Source: Bolinopsis microptera (taxonomy: Eukaryota > Ctenophora > Tentaculata > Lobata > Bolinopsidae). Taken from it: 64,000 bases of DNA. Numbering within the stretch: the stretch's first letter is position 1; the number at the start of each line of letters is the position of its first letter. The notes below the pieces were generated by a model, which saw only the letters and a program-made list of their open reading frames with translations, was not told the origin of the DNA and searched no databases. The stretch spans positions 9,921,113 through 9,985,112 of the forward strand of contig NC_087081.1 in assembly GCF_026151205.1 (NCBI RefSeq), read 5' to 3'. The translations under genes were made by a program, and so were the position numbers. Shown here piece by piece: positions 24,510 to 35,000 of this stretch.

Positions 24510-25331
24510 CTAGTACCCATCGTGTTCCAGGACCATGGTGAGATGTCTAAGATACTGTATAGCTAGCTGTAAAGTCTCCAGTTTTGTAGGTTTTCTCTTC
24601 TCGGGTAAGGCAGGTAGAACTTCTGTTAGTCTCTCGTATGCTGTGTTCATTATCTGAGAGAGATAATTGTTAAGTCACGGAATTTATTAAGGCTACAATA
24701 CCCTATCTTAATCATAATTCATTTACTTTAGCTGGCTATTACCGTGGGGAGAGAAGAAGCACGCCTCTTTCACTTCAGCTCTAATAAAAATAAATAACAT
24801 AAAATTGGGATCACGCTTAAAAAGGTTTAGATTAGACACGGGAAGTGAAAGTGAAAGTGAAAGTGAAAGTGAAAGTACCTTCATGCGAGTACGTTGTCTG
24901 GAGTTTACAGCAAGGCGCTTACTATTCATCTCGTCTGGAGACTGGTACTTTCTTCTACTTCGTCTGAACCTGTGATATATATTATAATATTACATTAGCA
25001 TGAAAATAAAATTGTCTGTTTTTAATGTCTTCCTGTACTTCCTCCTAAATGAATAATTATAATTATAATTTAATAACATTCATAAATACTTAGACAGTTC
25101 ACCACCACCTCCTGCATAAATATCTAATGTTTTTGATAACATAGTCTAAGAACTGGACTCTTAAATCCTAGCCAATGAATGAGAGGTTGGAAAGTGAAAG
25201 TGAAAGTGAAAGTGAATGTTGGAAGGACTAACCTGTTGGATGGTTGTACGGAGGTTGGTGTTCTCTCGACAGGTTTACAGTACTGCATCATGTGAGAATG
25301 TTGTGGCGTAGAAGAGGGTTGGTCTACCTCA
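24510..25331 (-). CDS. bHLH transcription factor (3' exons)
   Basis: Three exons on the minus strand, 25331-25233, 24969-24879 and 24653-24510, join in consistent phase. The middle exon ends in the basic region (KRLAVNSRQRTRMK, with the N-x-R-x-R-x-R-M pattern). The last starts helix 1 (IMNTAYERLTEVLP), has a loop with PEKRKPTKLETLQ, and helix 2 (LAIQYLRHLTMVLE), stopping at 24510. Spacing fits class A bHLH factors of the Atonal/Twist/Hand type; the family is not assigned. It would bind E-boxes in the nucleus, normally with an E-protein partner. The true first exon is not found; MMQYCKPVERTP in the first listed exon is a possible start. Both introns begin next to tandem GTGAAA hexamers. A CACGTG cluster lies upstream at 25559-26396. 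A decayed copy is at 14385-15095. Confidence 0.82.
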
Positions 25332-25558
25332 CTGTTACGGATAGCAAAGTGTAGGAAATGTAGCAAAATTTATAGCAAGTATAGCAAATATAGCCAACGG
25401 TAATGATGAACGATGGCAGTATAACCCGAGATAATCAGATTCAGATTGAGCACAATGTGCAGATAAAAAAGGTGTTAAAAGAATAATTCAACTGAGTAAA
25501 CTCAACATAAGCCGCAGAGCTGTGAGCTACCAAATAATAGTGTAAAGGTGTAACATGT

Positions 25559-26396
25559 CACGTGATGAAAACGACGCCACATTTCACACACGTTTCCACT
25601 GTAACATTTAACACGTTTTGTAGGCATGTCTACCAGGCACAATGTGTAATATAGATACCCTTATATGGACATAACGTGACACTACTGACAGACTTACTAG
25701 TACGGGACGTGGACTCCGTAGGGTGGTTCCTGCTGCATCAAGTTCACATCAATCATATCGTGGAGAAAGGCAAGAAGGAAACTTAGAGTGGTTCAATAAA
25801 ATAAAACCGACAATATGTGACTAAGCAAACTGCATTAAAGTGCAATATCTGAGGGGGATAAGCTACTTCTCAAGGTGTCCACTATTTCAATCTTCGTAAA
25901 ACCAATGCGTCAATCAACCAGCCACGTTGAGGCACCCACTGAGAAGCTCACGTGACTCTCTATTTGCATCACGTGATAAAGTGGTAGTCACGTGGGTTGC
26001 TAGGTTACAAGTACGACAGGAGGGATGTTGTATACTTGTCAAGTAGCTGAGGTGTCGGCACTGTAAAACTGCTACTTGTCTCCACCGAGGGGGGCTGGAC
26101 CCCGCCTAATCAGCTTGTTAAGTAAGAGGAGTGCTGTGAGGTAATGTTCACTTTGGAGCACGTGGTGTGACGTCATGACACATGGTGTGACGTCATGTCA
26201 CGTGGTTTGGACTACTAAGGTCCGCACATTGAAGGAGTTGTGAACTCGATTAGTTTGAATATATTGATGGTGCCCTATTAATTTGCATTTCCAATTAACT
26301 CTACTTGATGATGAGCAGGTAGGAACCCTGTGGTGCTTAAAGCACTTCTAAAGGAGAGAGAGTTTTATCCATATCCGTAACTTAGCAACCCACGTG
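25559..26396. promoter_or_regulatory. Cluster of seven CACGTG E-boxes and two CRE sites
   Basis: CACGTG occurs at 25559, 25949, 25970, 25989, 26159, 26199 and 26391. Perfect TGACGTCA occurs at 26168 and 26188. CACGTG is the canonical E-box of Myc/USF/Hes-like bHLH proteins, and TGACGTCA is bound by CREB/ATF. The cluster begins about 230 bp upstream of the visible 5' end of the minus-strand bHLH gene, so it may be its promoter or enhancer. Function is inferred from motif density only. Confidence 0.55.
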
Positions 26397-26904
26397 TTTA
26401 TCTGTCATTGAATTATTCATCACAAAATACCACTTAAGTCTTCTTAATTAAGGTTTTCTTGAGGTGTTCTGAGGGTTTATGAGCCTACGCGTCTGTCTTT
26501 ACAAAGTCTGATAATAATAATGATAATAAATGGTGCTTACAACACTACAATAAATGAGTAAAACTTATACTAAGTAATGTGAAAATAACATAATATAGAA
26601 TAGAGCTTCTCCAAGTCATATTATCCTCTGTTTAACACATTTTAAGTTTTTAATTAACTAATGGTGGTAAATTGTTATATCTTTATATAGATTCGGATCT
26701 TAATCGAAAATTAGTGGGATGACCCTGGTAATCAAATAAACTGATAGAACCTGGCCCCCAGCTCCCCCCCCCCCCCCCTCCCCCACTTATACCAAGTCTG
26801 AAGTCACCTTATATCATTATCAAAACAAGTTTCATTGCATTCTGTCGTCATGGGGAAACTGTTCACTGTTGCTTGATAATTGGTCACATGACCTCTGTCG
26901 CATA
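26397..26904. other. No gene seen; poly-C run
   Basis: AT-rich sequence without coding support. A C-rich homopolymer tract lies at about 26763-26781. Confidence 0.4.
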
Positions 26905-27966
26905 CCTTACTCGGGAATATTATAACCGGGATAAAGTGGTGGGTTTTGGAAGATTCCGCCATATTTTTCCCGGTCAAAAATTTTACCAGCCATAAAAAAA
27001 CCCGCCGACTCAGATTATGGGGTTCCAAGGGGGTGGTGATCATCATATTTTACCTGAAGTCTCATATGTGCTAGAGAAGACTTTTGAAGCAGTGGATGGA
27101 GGGCTTTAACTTTATTGGCGGTTGCTACCATAATTTCGTTATAAAAATCACAATTTGGTTATAGAAATCAGATTTCAGGGTGGACCGTGATTCTCACTTC
27201 TCTTGCCCATGAATCAGTGAATTGTAGAGAAGAAAACAATTTATATGTTATAGAATAAAACGAAAATAATAATAATATATAATTTATATATTATAATAAT
27301 AATGTCTCTAAAGATTGATCACTTCTCGTGTGCAGTGTGTAGACTAAAGAAAGAGGGAGTTTTTCCCGTTAAAGTAACTTGTGGCCACATCCCGCTAGAA
27401 GTGAGTAAACTGTGCCACTATTTCATGGTCCACGGTGGATTGATTACTGGAGCAGTTGAAGATGCAAAGCCAAGACGTTCCCCAATACCAAGCGGTGGGC
27501 AGGAAATTAAGCTCCGGCTGACCTTCAGAGCAGTAGCCCCATTAGCGGACAAAATGAAAGTCTTGTTAAGACAACAATACAACTTCGAATTTGACGGTCA
27601 GCAGCTCAGGGGGATATCAATAATGATAATGGCGGGGACATTAGCGATAATGAGAATGAGAATACGCTTTAATGAAGATTTGACTTATTATTGCTTAGAT
27701 TTATTTTCCTTTAAATAGACGTGTCTTTTTTTCCTATTTCTGAGTAATATCAATAACTGTAAATTGAAATAACTTCTTTAACAAGTAACAAAAACAGAAA
27801 TTTCGGTTGAAAATTTGTTGACCTCTGAAAAAAAACTTGAAAGGTCGGCCACCGGTAAATACATGACCGGGATAATTTGGCGGGTTTTGGGAAAGTCCGC
27901 CATATTTTTCCCGGTCATTAATTTTCCCAGTCATAAATTAACCCGCTATAATATTCCCGAGTAAGG
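26905..27966. mobile_element. TA-flanked TIR element carrying a HIRAN-like ORF
   Basis: Ends CCTTACTCGGGAATATTATA and its inverse are flanked by TA on both sides (26903-26904, 27967-27968). Subterminal blocks with CCGCCATATTTTTCCCGG repeat at both ends. The TA duplication suggests a Tc1/mariner-like target preference, but no transposase is present. The interior carries the ORF at 27302-27718. Confidence 0.7.
27302..27718 (+). CDS. HIRAN-like protein fragment captured in a TIR element
   Basis: A true ATG opens a 138-codon frame. Residues about 20-90 (CGHIPLEVSKLCHYFMVHGG, then LITGAVED and GGQEIKLRLTF, then a Lys-Val-Leu-Leu end) resemble uncharacterised animal proteins whose core reads V-G-H-V-P-x-x-I-S-x-x-C and which are often labelled HIRAN-like. 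The N-terminal part of that domain is short here, and the last 40 residues look like low-complexity read-through. It lies inside the element 26905-27966, so it is probably captured or retained cargo. Expression is unknown, and the family call is from memory of the pattern only. Confidence 0.5.
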   Translation: MSLKIDHFSCAVCRLKKEGVFPVKVTCGHIPLEVSKLCHYFMVHGGLITGAVEDAKPRRSPIPSGGQEIKLRLTFRAVAPLADKMKVLLRQQYNFEFDGQQLRGISIMIMAGTLAIMRMRIRFNEDLTYYCLDLFSFK

Positions 27967-27968
27967 TA

Positions 27969-28368
27969 GGCACGTGACACGTGTAGTTGATGTTTACTTC
28001 CCACAAACCACATATTTAACTCTAAGTGTAAACACTCGATGCGCTTCTTGTATACACAAAGACAGACACTTGGTGCCCCGGGGTACTCAATGCTGTCTTT
28101 AGATCAACTCTCGCTCCTTTTGGGGGAAGGAATGGCCGCGGTAAATCAGGGTTTTACTGTATTATTTCTTTATTTGTATTATGCATGCACATTGCACATA
28201 TTATATTCTTAAATGCCAATCGCTAAACAATTTATACAACAATTAGTTAAAGTCTGCTTAAACGGAAAATGGAGTTTTAGAATGATGCAATTACACTATA
28301 CTTGGAATGAACTTAACAATTATTATTAGAAATGCATAATAACTTTTTACTTTTTTTAACAATCGCAT
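27969..28368. other. Intergenic; solo pogo-like end
   Basis: About 28120-28158 resembles the right end of the pogo-like repeat (GGCCGCGGTAAATCAGGG, then TTTACTG and TA). No left end is found. The rest is AT-rich. Confidence 0.4.
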
Positions 28369-29220
28369 TTATTTCAGCAATTCTGTGCTTTCTTCATTTT
28401 CCTTCCAAACTTCAAACAACTTAAACGCTGTCGTCCTCGCAACCTGCACTAACGGAATCTTTCTCCTAACATCTCCAATATCCATCTTAACCTCCTTGTA
28501 TAGGCTTTCTTGTTCACCGAAGCCGAACTCTGTTGCATCTGCAGTGTCTGCCCCGTAGTAAACAGTACTTATGTCAGACCAGTGAGCTGCTCCAAAAAAA
28601 ATGGGACACGTTGTGTACAGAGGTACAGATCACATCCTGTTAGGTAAATTGTGCCTGAAGCAAGACTGTGAAAGTGAAAGTGAAAGTGATCTAGGTAAAC
28701 TGAGCCTGAAATGAGACAGGACTTGATTCACAAACTATCGCAAAATATTCTTGGTATTGTTTCATTCAAAAGAGAGTATCATTCTAGTAAAAAAGGGGGC
28801 CGGAGTCAAATGAAAGTAAAATGAAGTATGTTACCTATAACTAGTGATAAAGTTCTGCAATTATTACTGTATTACCCCGATTTACCGCGGAGTTTGGGAT
28901 AAATACATAAATCAGGGTTTGCGCTTTTGCGGTAAATCGGGGTTTTGATTGTTTACATTATGTATGTATGTTACGCCCCATTTGGGGGAAAGGAAATGGC
29001 CGCGGGGTAAAATCGGGATTTTACTGTACCTAGATTCTTGCACGCGTCTATAATAGCTTCAATCTCTCCATGTTCTGTTGGGTCCATGTTGGATGTGATT
29101 CTGTTCGTTCCCTGCCCCACAATCTCTCCGTTTCTTACTACCACAGCTCCAAATAGCTCTCCTTCTCCTCCTCTTATACCCCACTTCTACAGCTTTATCC
29201 ATAAATGTAGGGTCTCCCAT
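28369..29220 (-). pseudogene. Guanine/nucleoside deaminase-like gene, broken
   Basis: Exon 29220-29030 reads MGDPTFMDKAVEVG, then in another frame GELFGAVVVRNGEIVGQGTN and DPTEHGEIEAII. This is the zinc deaminase core, with HGE where HAE is usual. Exon 28636-28369 reads GCDLY, then after a shift TTCPIFFGAAHWSDI, VYYGADTADATEFGF and a stop after STELLK. Splice phase agrees (G plus GA). Lesions: one extra G in a run near 29171; a tandem 8-bp duplication of CTGTACCT at about 28610-28626; and loss of three residues in the TTCEPCP-type motif, together with Phe at the second zinc-ligand Cys. Zinc binding is therefore unlikely. The family normally deaminates guanine or related bases. A pogo-like MITE abuts the donor of exon 1. 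Confidence 0.72.
28868..29026. mobile_element. 159-bp pogo-like MITE at a splice donor
   Basis: The ends CTGTATTACCCCGATTTACC and GGTAAAATCGGGATTTTACTG are imperfect inverted repeats, flanked by TA at 28866-28867 and 29027-29028. On the minus strand the element begins three bases inside the intron of the deaminase-like gene, so the TA of the GTA donor is the target site. Internal GGTAAATCGGGG repeats recur. Confidence 0.65.
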
Positions 29221-29408
29221 TATTAACTGTTACTACAGGCACAGTAAGAGCACTTAGAGGCTAGTTTATACTGTAACTAATTAGAAGCACAATGAAAATA
29301 ATCAGTCAGTGAAAATAATCAATCAGTGAAAATAATGAATGATGAGTGAAAATAATCAACGATCAGTGAAAATACTGAACAGGGAAACAAGTTGATACCA
29401 AGCATTAA

Positions 29409-30781
29409 GGGGACATACACCAAAACCTTTTTTGCCGGGACCCGGGATTTGACTTCATATTATGAAAGTATAAATTACAACTGTAAGATTTGAGGCATTG
29501 AAAATTTTTTTTGAGAGTACGCACATTCGAAAAAAAAATTATTTTCTTTTTGGAAAGTTTTGGAAATTTTGAAAAGCCTGTCACTGTAATACCGGTATTT
29601 CAGTCATTTTAAACGTTTTTTGACTGATTTTTTAACTGAACATTATTTACAATCCGTAAAAGAAGCCCTTCAAAGGATTTTATAATTAAAATATAGATGA
29701 CGAAGTTACAGACCAAACAAGGTCGAGAGAAGCAAAATTGAAATTTTTGTAAAAATCAAAGTTGTATATTTTACCATTCACCCAGGTCATAAGATATCGC
29801 TTCAAAAATTCTTGTGATTGTAGCTAATGATCATATCCAACTTTTTAAAACAGGATTTCTCTCAATTTTGAGTTTTAAGGTATGAAATGTGGCCTCAAAC
29901 GACTTAGTAAAATTCATCGTAAAAAAGGGCCAAACATGGCAGATTTAAGGCTTAAAATGCTTATGACTCAAAAAGTATCAGTTTTTTTGAAATAATTTTT
30001 ACAGGATCGTAATCAGCTTGGTAAGACGAATCTTTTAGTACCAAATGTATAATAGTTAAAGACACAAAATTTTTACAATTTGTACAACCCTTGTGTTCGA
30101 GCTGGAAAATTATTTAAGACAATTTGTCTTCTAAAATCACCTATTTGGTACTAAAAGATTCGTCTTCTCAAGCTGATTACGATTCTGTAAAAATTATTTC
30201 AAAAAAAACTGACACTTTTTGAGTTATAGGCATTTTAAGCCTTAAATCTGCCATGTTTGGCCCTTTTTTACGATGAATGTTACTAAGTCGTTTGAGGCCA
30301 CATTTCATACCATAAAACTCAAAATTGAGAGAAATCCTGTTCCAAAAAGTTGGATATAATCATTAGCTACACTCACAAGAATTTTTGAAGCGATATCTTA
30401 TGACCTGGGTGATTGGTAAAATATACAACTTTGATTTTTACAAAAATTTCAATTTTGCTTCTCTCGACCTTGTTTGGTCTGTAACTTCGTCATCTACATT
30501 TTAATTATAAAATCCTTTGAAGGGCTTCTTGTACGGATTGTAAATAATGTTCAGTTAAAAAATCAGTCAAAAAACGTTTAAAATGACTGAAATATCGGTA
30601 TTACAGTGACAGGCTTTTCAAAATTTCCAAAACTTTCCGAAAAGAAAATAATTTTTTTTTCGAATGTGCGTACTCTCAAAAAAATTTTTCAATGCCTCAA
30701 ATCTTACAGTTGTAATCTATACTTTCATAATATGAAGTCAAATCCCGGGTCTTGGCAAAAAAGGTTTTGGTGTATGTCCCC
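29409..30781. mobile_element. 1.37-kb palindromic element with TTAA duplication (piggyBac-like)
   Basis: The element starts GGGGACATACACCAAAACC and ends in the inverse, and is flanked by TTAA at 29405-29408 and 30782-30785. The two halves are almost complete inverted copies meeting near 30095, so single strands could form one long hairpin. No ORF is recognisable. TTAA duplication is the hallmark of piggyBac insertion, so a piggyBac-mobilised fold-back MITE is likely. Confidence 0.8.
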
Positions 30782-30785
30782 TTAA

Positions 30786-31671
30786 AACACAATTAATGAT
30801 GAAGAAGAACAGTAAAGCTTAGAAATTCTATACAGGCTCACTAAAATACGCGTTAATAAAGTAATAAGAGGTGAGGTTTAGATAAAGTCGACAAATAAGA
30901 AGGAACAGGCTAGGTGGGATTAGAACTTTAGAATGTTAGAATAGAAAAGGTGTAGTTAAGTGTTGTACTAAAGGTGTAGTTAAGTGTTGTACTAAAGGTG
31001 TAGTGTTCCCCGGTGCGAAGTCTGATGAGGACACTCACCAATTAAACAATGCGCAGGCGGGTTATAATATATAATGCGTTTTAAATAATATTATACATCA
31101 TCAATCATGCCTTGAGAAAAGTTTAGTGTGTAGACAGCATAAAATTGTGTACAGATAGGATTCGATTCATATCAGTTTTTTCACAAAAAATGTGGATTTG
31201 CAGTTAGAATTGTTCTTGTGCAGGCAACAAGGTTACCAGGTTAAGGTTTTTCTACCCATGTTATATTATATTTATGGGATAATATGTATTGCTTTACTCA
31301 TGTTGGTACTTGGAATGTCGTACGAGCTTTAGTCTGAGTCGGGTATACTGCAGGAATTGTGTGTCTTTTTGATCCACATGAGTTGTTGAATATTACGTAC
31401 TGGTCAGTGGTCAGGAAGGAATTAGGTCCTTAACCACTAGTTCATGTACATTTCCAGATATTATAATATTTATATAAAATATTTTTAAATATTTTATAGT
31501 CCAATTGTCCAAATCAGGGCAAATAATTGACCTAATTAGGAGGTGTGGAAACTTAAGTATGATCTCATCCCTAATGTATTTGAAACATGCAAACGAGAAA
31601 AAAATATTCAGATTTATCACCCACGACAGGTATAATTAAAATCAAGAAGAAATCTGAAATACCCTGATGTA
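30786..31671. other. RAD17 intron 4; no gene seen
   Basis: AT-rich sequence. A short direct repeat of AAAGGTGTAGTTAAGTGTTG lies near 30948-30997. No coding region is supported. Confidence 0.4.
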
Positions 31672-31681
31672 ATCTACATTT

Positions 31682-31946
31682 GTCGGCCGGGTGGTGTAGT
31701 GGTAACACGATCGCCTCCCAAGCAGAAGACCCGGGTTCAAATCCGGTCGGATACAAGTCGGCCAGTTACCAAGCTGTGATTTGGTACAGCTTCGGCTGGT
31801 GATACACACTCTCTGGCTCGTAGGACTACCCCCCCTACAGCTAGTATAGTGCCTCGGCACAGAGTGGCTTAGGGTTACTGAAAAGGAGATAAGCACCTCA
31901 GGCCATCCCAACGTTCGGGAGAGACCTGCCCTTGTATCTTGTTGTT
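31682..31946 (+). mobile_element. tRNA-derived SINE
   Basis: A polymerase III A box (TGGTGTAGTGG) and B box (GGTTCAAATCC) lie in a tRNA-like head at about 31684-31755. An unrelated body of about 190 bp follows, ending in a TTGT-type tail. It is flanked by the 10-bp duplication ATCTACATTT (31672-31681 and 31947-31956). The acceptor and T stems do not pair well, so it is not a working tRNA. It lies in RAD17 intron 4, 72 bp before exon 5. Confidence 0.85.
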
Positions 31947-32018
31947 ATCTACATTTTTATCGATTAGTTGCAATCAAGTTACACAGTCAGTATGATTACC
32001 TAAATAACCATATCACAG

Positions 32019-35000
32019 GGCGTTAAGAACACTAGTTCAGAAAGAGAAGTTATCTGATATAAACGTGGGTGAAATAGTAGCCAGATCAGAAGGGGACCTC
32101 AGGAACGCTGTTCTGTCTCTGCAGTTTAATGGAGTTACTACAAATCATACCTCAAGTTAGTTTAATATCTACTGTTCTGTCTCTGCAGTTTAATGGAGTT
32201 ACTACAAATCGTACCTCAAGTTAGTTTAATATCTTACGTTAATTAAATATCAAGTTAGTTAAATATCAAATCATACCTCAAGTTAGTTTAATATCTAAGA
32301 TTAGCAAACTGCAAGTTGTAGTGTATCTACGAGTTGATCACTGACTTTTTATGATCTGTGATTTGCCAAAGAGTTAATATATCGCATAACTCGAGATAAA
32401 TACTTTATCTGTACTTTAGATTATTTTATAGACCATTTTTCAGAAAAGGGTCCAACAAAAAGACGAAAAATAGCATCGAAAGAGTCAAAGACTAAAACTT
32501 CAACTACTGGGAAGGATTCTACATTGTTTTTCTTTCACGCATTAGGTTTGCTCACTAATTTATTAATTAATTGCCTGATTATAGCTACATAAATTAATTA
32601 ATCAACTTACTGATTATTGCCAAAGTTGAAAGTTACTGCTTCGCTTTCATTTACAGGGATCATTCTAGCCCATTTTCAAGAGAAAATGCCTTGTCAAAAT
32701 CTAATGTCAGAAACCTGCGTCTGTTTATAATTTACAAACCGCCTAGTCAAGAAACCGGTTAGGAGACCGGTCTTTTCGGCATAATTCCGACAAACCTCTG
32801 AGGAGTCTGAGGAAGTTATTAAACAAACTTTGAAAACAATCGGCCTTCGGTAAATGGTTCAATTGGTGGTTTGATTGGTGGCCTGCCGCTTTTTATTGCA
32901 GCGGCAGTTCGATCTGAAATATTATAGATATATAGACTAGTTTTAATACTTTCAATACTACTATATGAAAAATAACTTGAGCTAGCAGAATGGTTTTCAG
33001 AGGGCATTAATGAAATGTACTATGAGCTGGTCCCAAGTCCAGACGCTATTTTATTCTTTGTAATTTCAATAACCCTGTCTATGATAGACTAGGTCTAATT
33101 CGATCACGATTCTCGGTATCAGTGAGGGAGTGACATCATCCCTAACTGTTTTATAGGAAGGTCAGTTGGAGCACAACATTTCGTTTCAAAGTTTCAATAC
33201 GTTGAGTGTTATACGTTGAGTATATTATTTGTATCTACTGTGATACAAAAGTAGTAGCACTAGTAGTCTCTTTCTCTTTCTGACCTGTAATAAGCGGGCC
33301 TCGTGCATGTTACTCGAGTGAGAGGCACTGTAGAGGGAGTCCTTCTCACCAAGGCGTTATAGAACGCAAAAGTACTCATTTATGTTATTGATATTTGATA
33401 CGTTATTTAGGTTGAATACTCCAGCTGTTTACAGCGAATTGTTTGTTTTAGTTCAATGCCCTGATCTCAGAGTGATGTTATCTCAAATCCTAGTATATAG
33501 TATACTAACTATAGTAATAGTTAGTTTTTGTTTCGTTTGAAATTTGGCCGATGTATCTTGATCGCTTGATAATTTTGTTGAATTGCAGGTTTCGACTGAG
33601 CGGTTCACACTTTTGCACCTTTTTAACTGTAAAGGTGAAATCTCAGCCGTAGGGTCACATTATATGAGTATCTTTATAAAAGTATGATTTTGTAGCTTCC
33701 TGTTTTGCATTACCAGGTAACACATAACTAATCATTTACTTACTACAGTAGTATAGTTACTTACTATTCATTCTGTTACAGGAAAGTTTTTGTACGCTAA
33801 ACGGGTAGAAGGTTCCAGAAAGGACTGTACTGATACCAAACTAGGACGCTGTGAACTAGAGTTTGTACCGGAGGAAGTCGCAGAGAAGTGTGCTGTAAGT
33901 GGGGGACTGCTCACTGAGTTCCTACATCACAATTATCTGGGGTTAGTTAGTTAATATATTGGTTTTTGATCCTGGTCATTAGAAACACCCCTAAAAGTTA
34001 ATATTGGTTTGTAATGATTATAATACAGTCTATCTATTACGGTCCTCTCGGGGGAAACCAGTTACCAGTTACCAGTTACCAGTTGCAGTTACCAGTTACC
34101 ATTCTTGCAGGTTTCAAAACGAAATAGAAAACACATTGTTAGCTACAGATTCGCTGTGTGACAGTGATATTATATCTTCCCATTGGACAGATGACAAAGA
34201 AGCACTGGATAGATTAGATTGGTATTCTAAATCTCTGACTACTCGGGGTGTCGTGTTTTCTAAAGATGTCAGCTTTGTTCCCAAGTATGACTCTTAACTG
34301 ATAACATCTTTTTTTTTAAACTAAATTTCTAGAAACTTTTTAAGTAAATCATGTAAAAATGTTATCTGTTTTATTTACCATGTTAATCTTTAATAATAAT
34401 TTTAATATTTCAGGTTTATGCCTCTTTGCAGGCCCGTTCAGCGGGACATTTCCAAAACAAGTCTCGAAAATCAGGAAAAGTGCAGGGATGTCTTTGCGTT
34501 GCAACATATGGGGGCAAATTCATGCTTTTTGTTGGACACAATGCCATTTTTCAAAAAGATTGGGTATGTTTTCAATTATTGCTTTTTCATGAATCAATGT
34601 TTTTGGAAACGTTTCGGAAACTTGAGACAAAATTGAGCTGTTTTTCTGTAAACTTTCCAAACATCTCAAGTTTCGTCGGTAGCACTAAGAAAAAGTTGTT
34701 CGAGTTGCGCGCGTATCATTTTCTGTGATTAAAACACGTTTTACTTCGTAGGCATCTTCTACTCAGAATAATTGAGCGAACCACATGTTAATTTTGCGCG
34801 CGAATTACTCGATTGATAGATCCCGGATCTTTTAATAATTACGGGCGGAGCTTTGATTAATATCTTTAATTTGTTTTTTAGGTACAAAGCTAATAATTCC
34901 GAGGAATATTCTTTGATCCAGAAGATGACTTACTTTAAAACCTCTGCAAAGTGTGGCGTTTCCCTCAACAATAATGTACGTGTATTTCCATTTCTTCTCA

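Noticed and set aside
31683-31755. A functional tRNA gene (Gly-like)
   Set aside because: Acceptor and T stems do not pair properly, and the sequence continues into a SINE body with target duplications.
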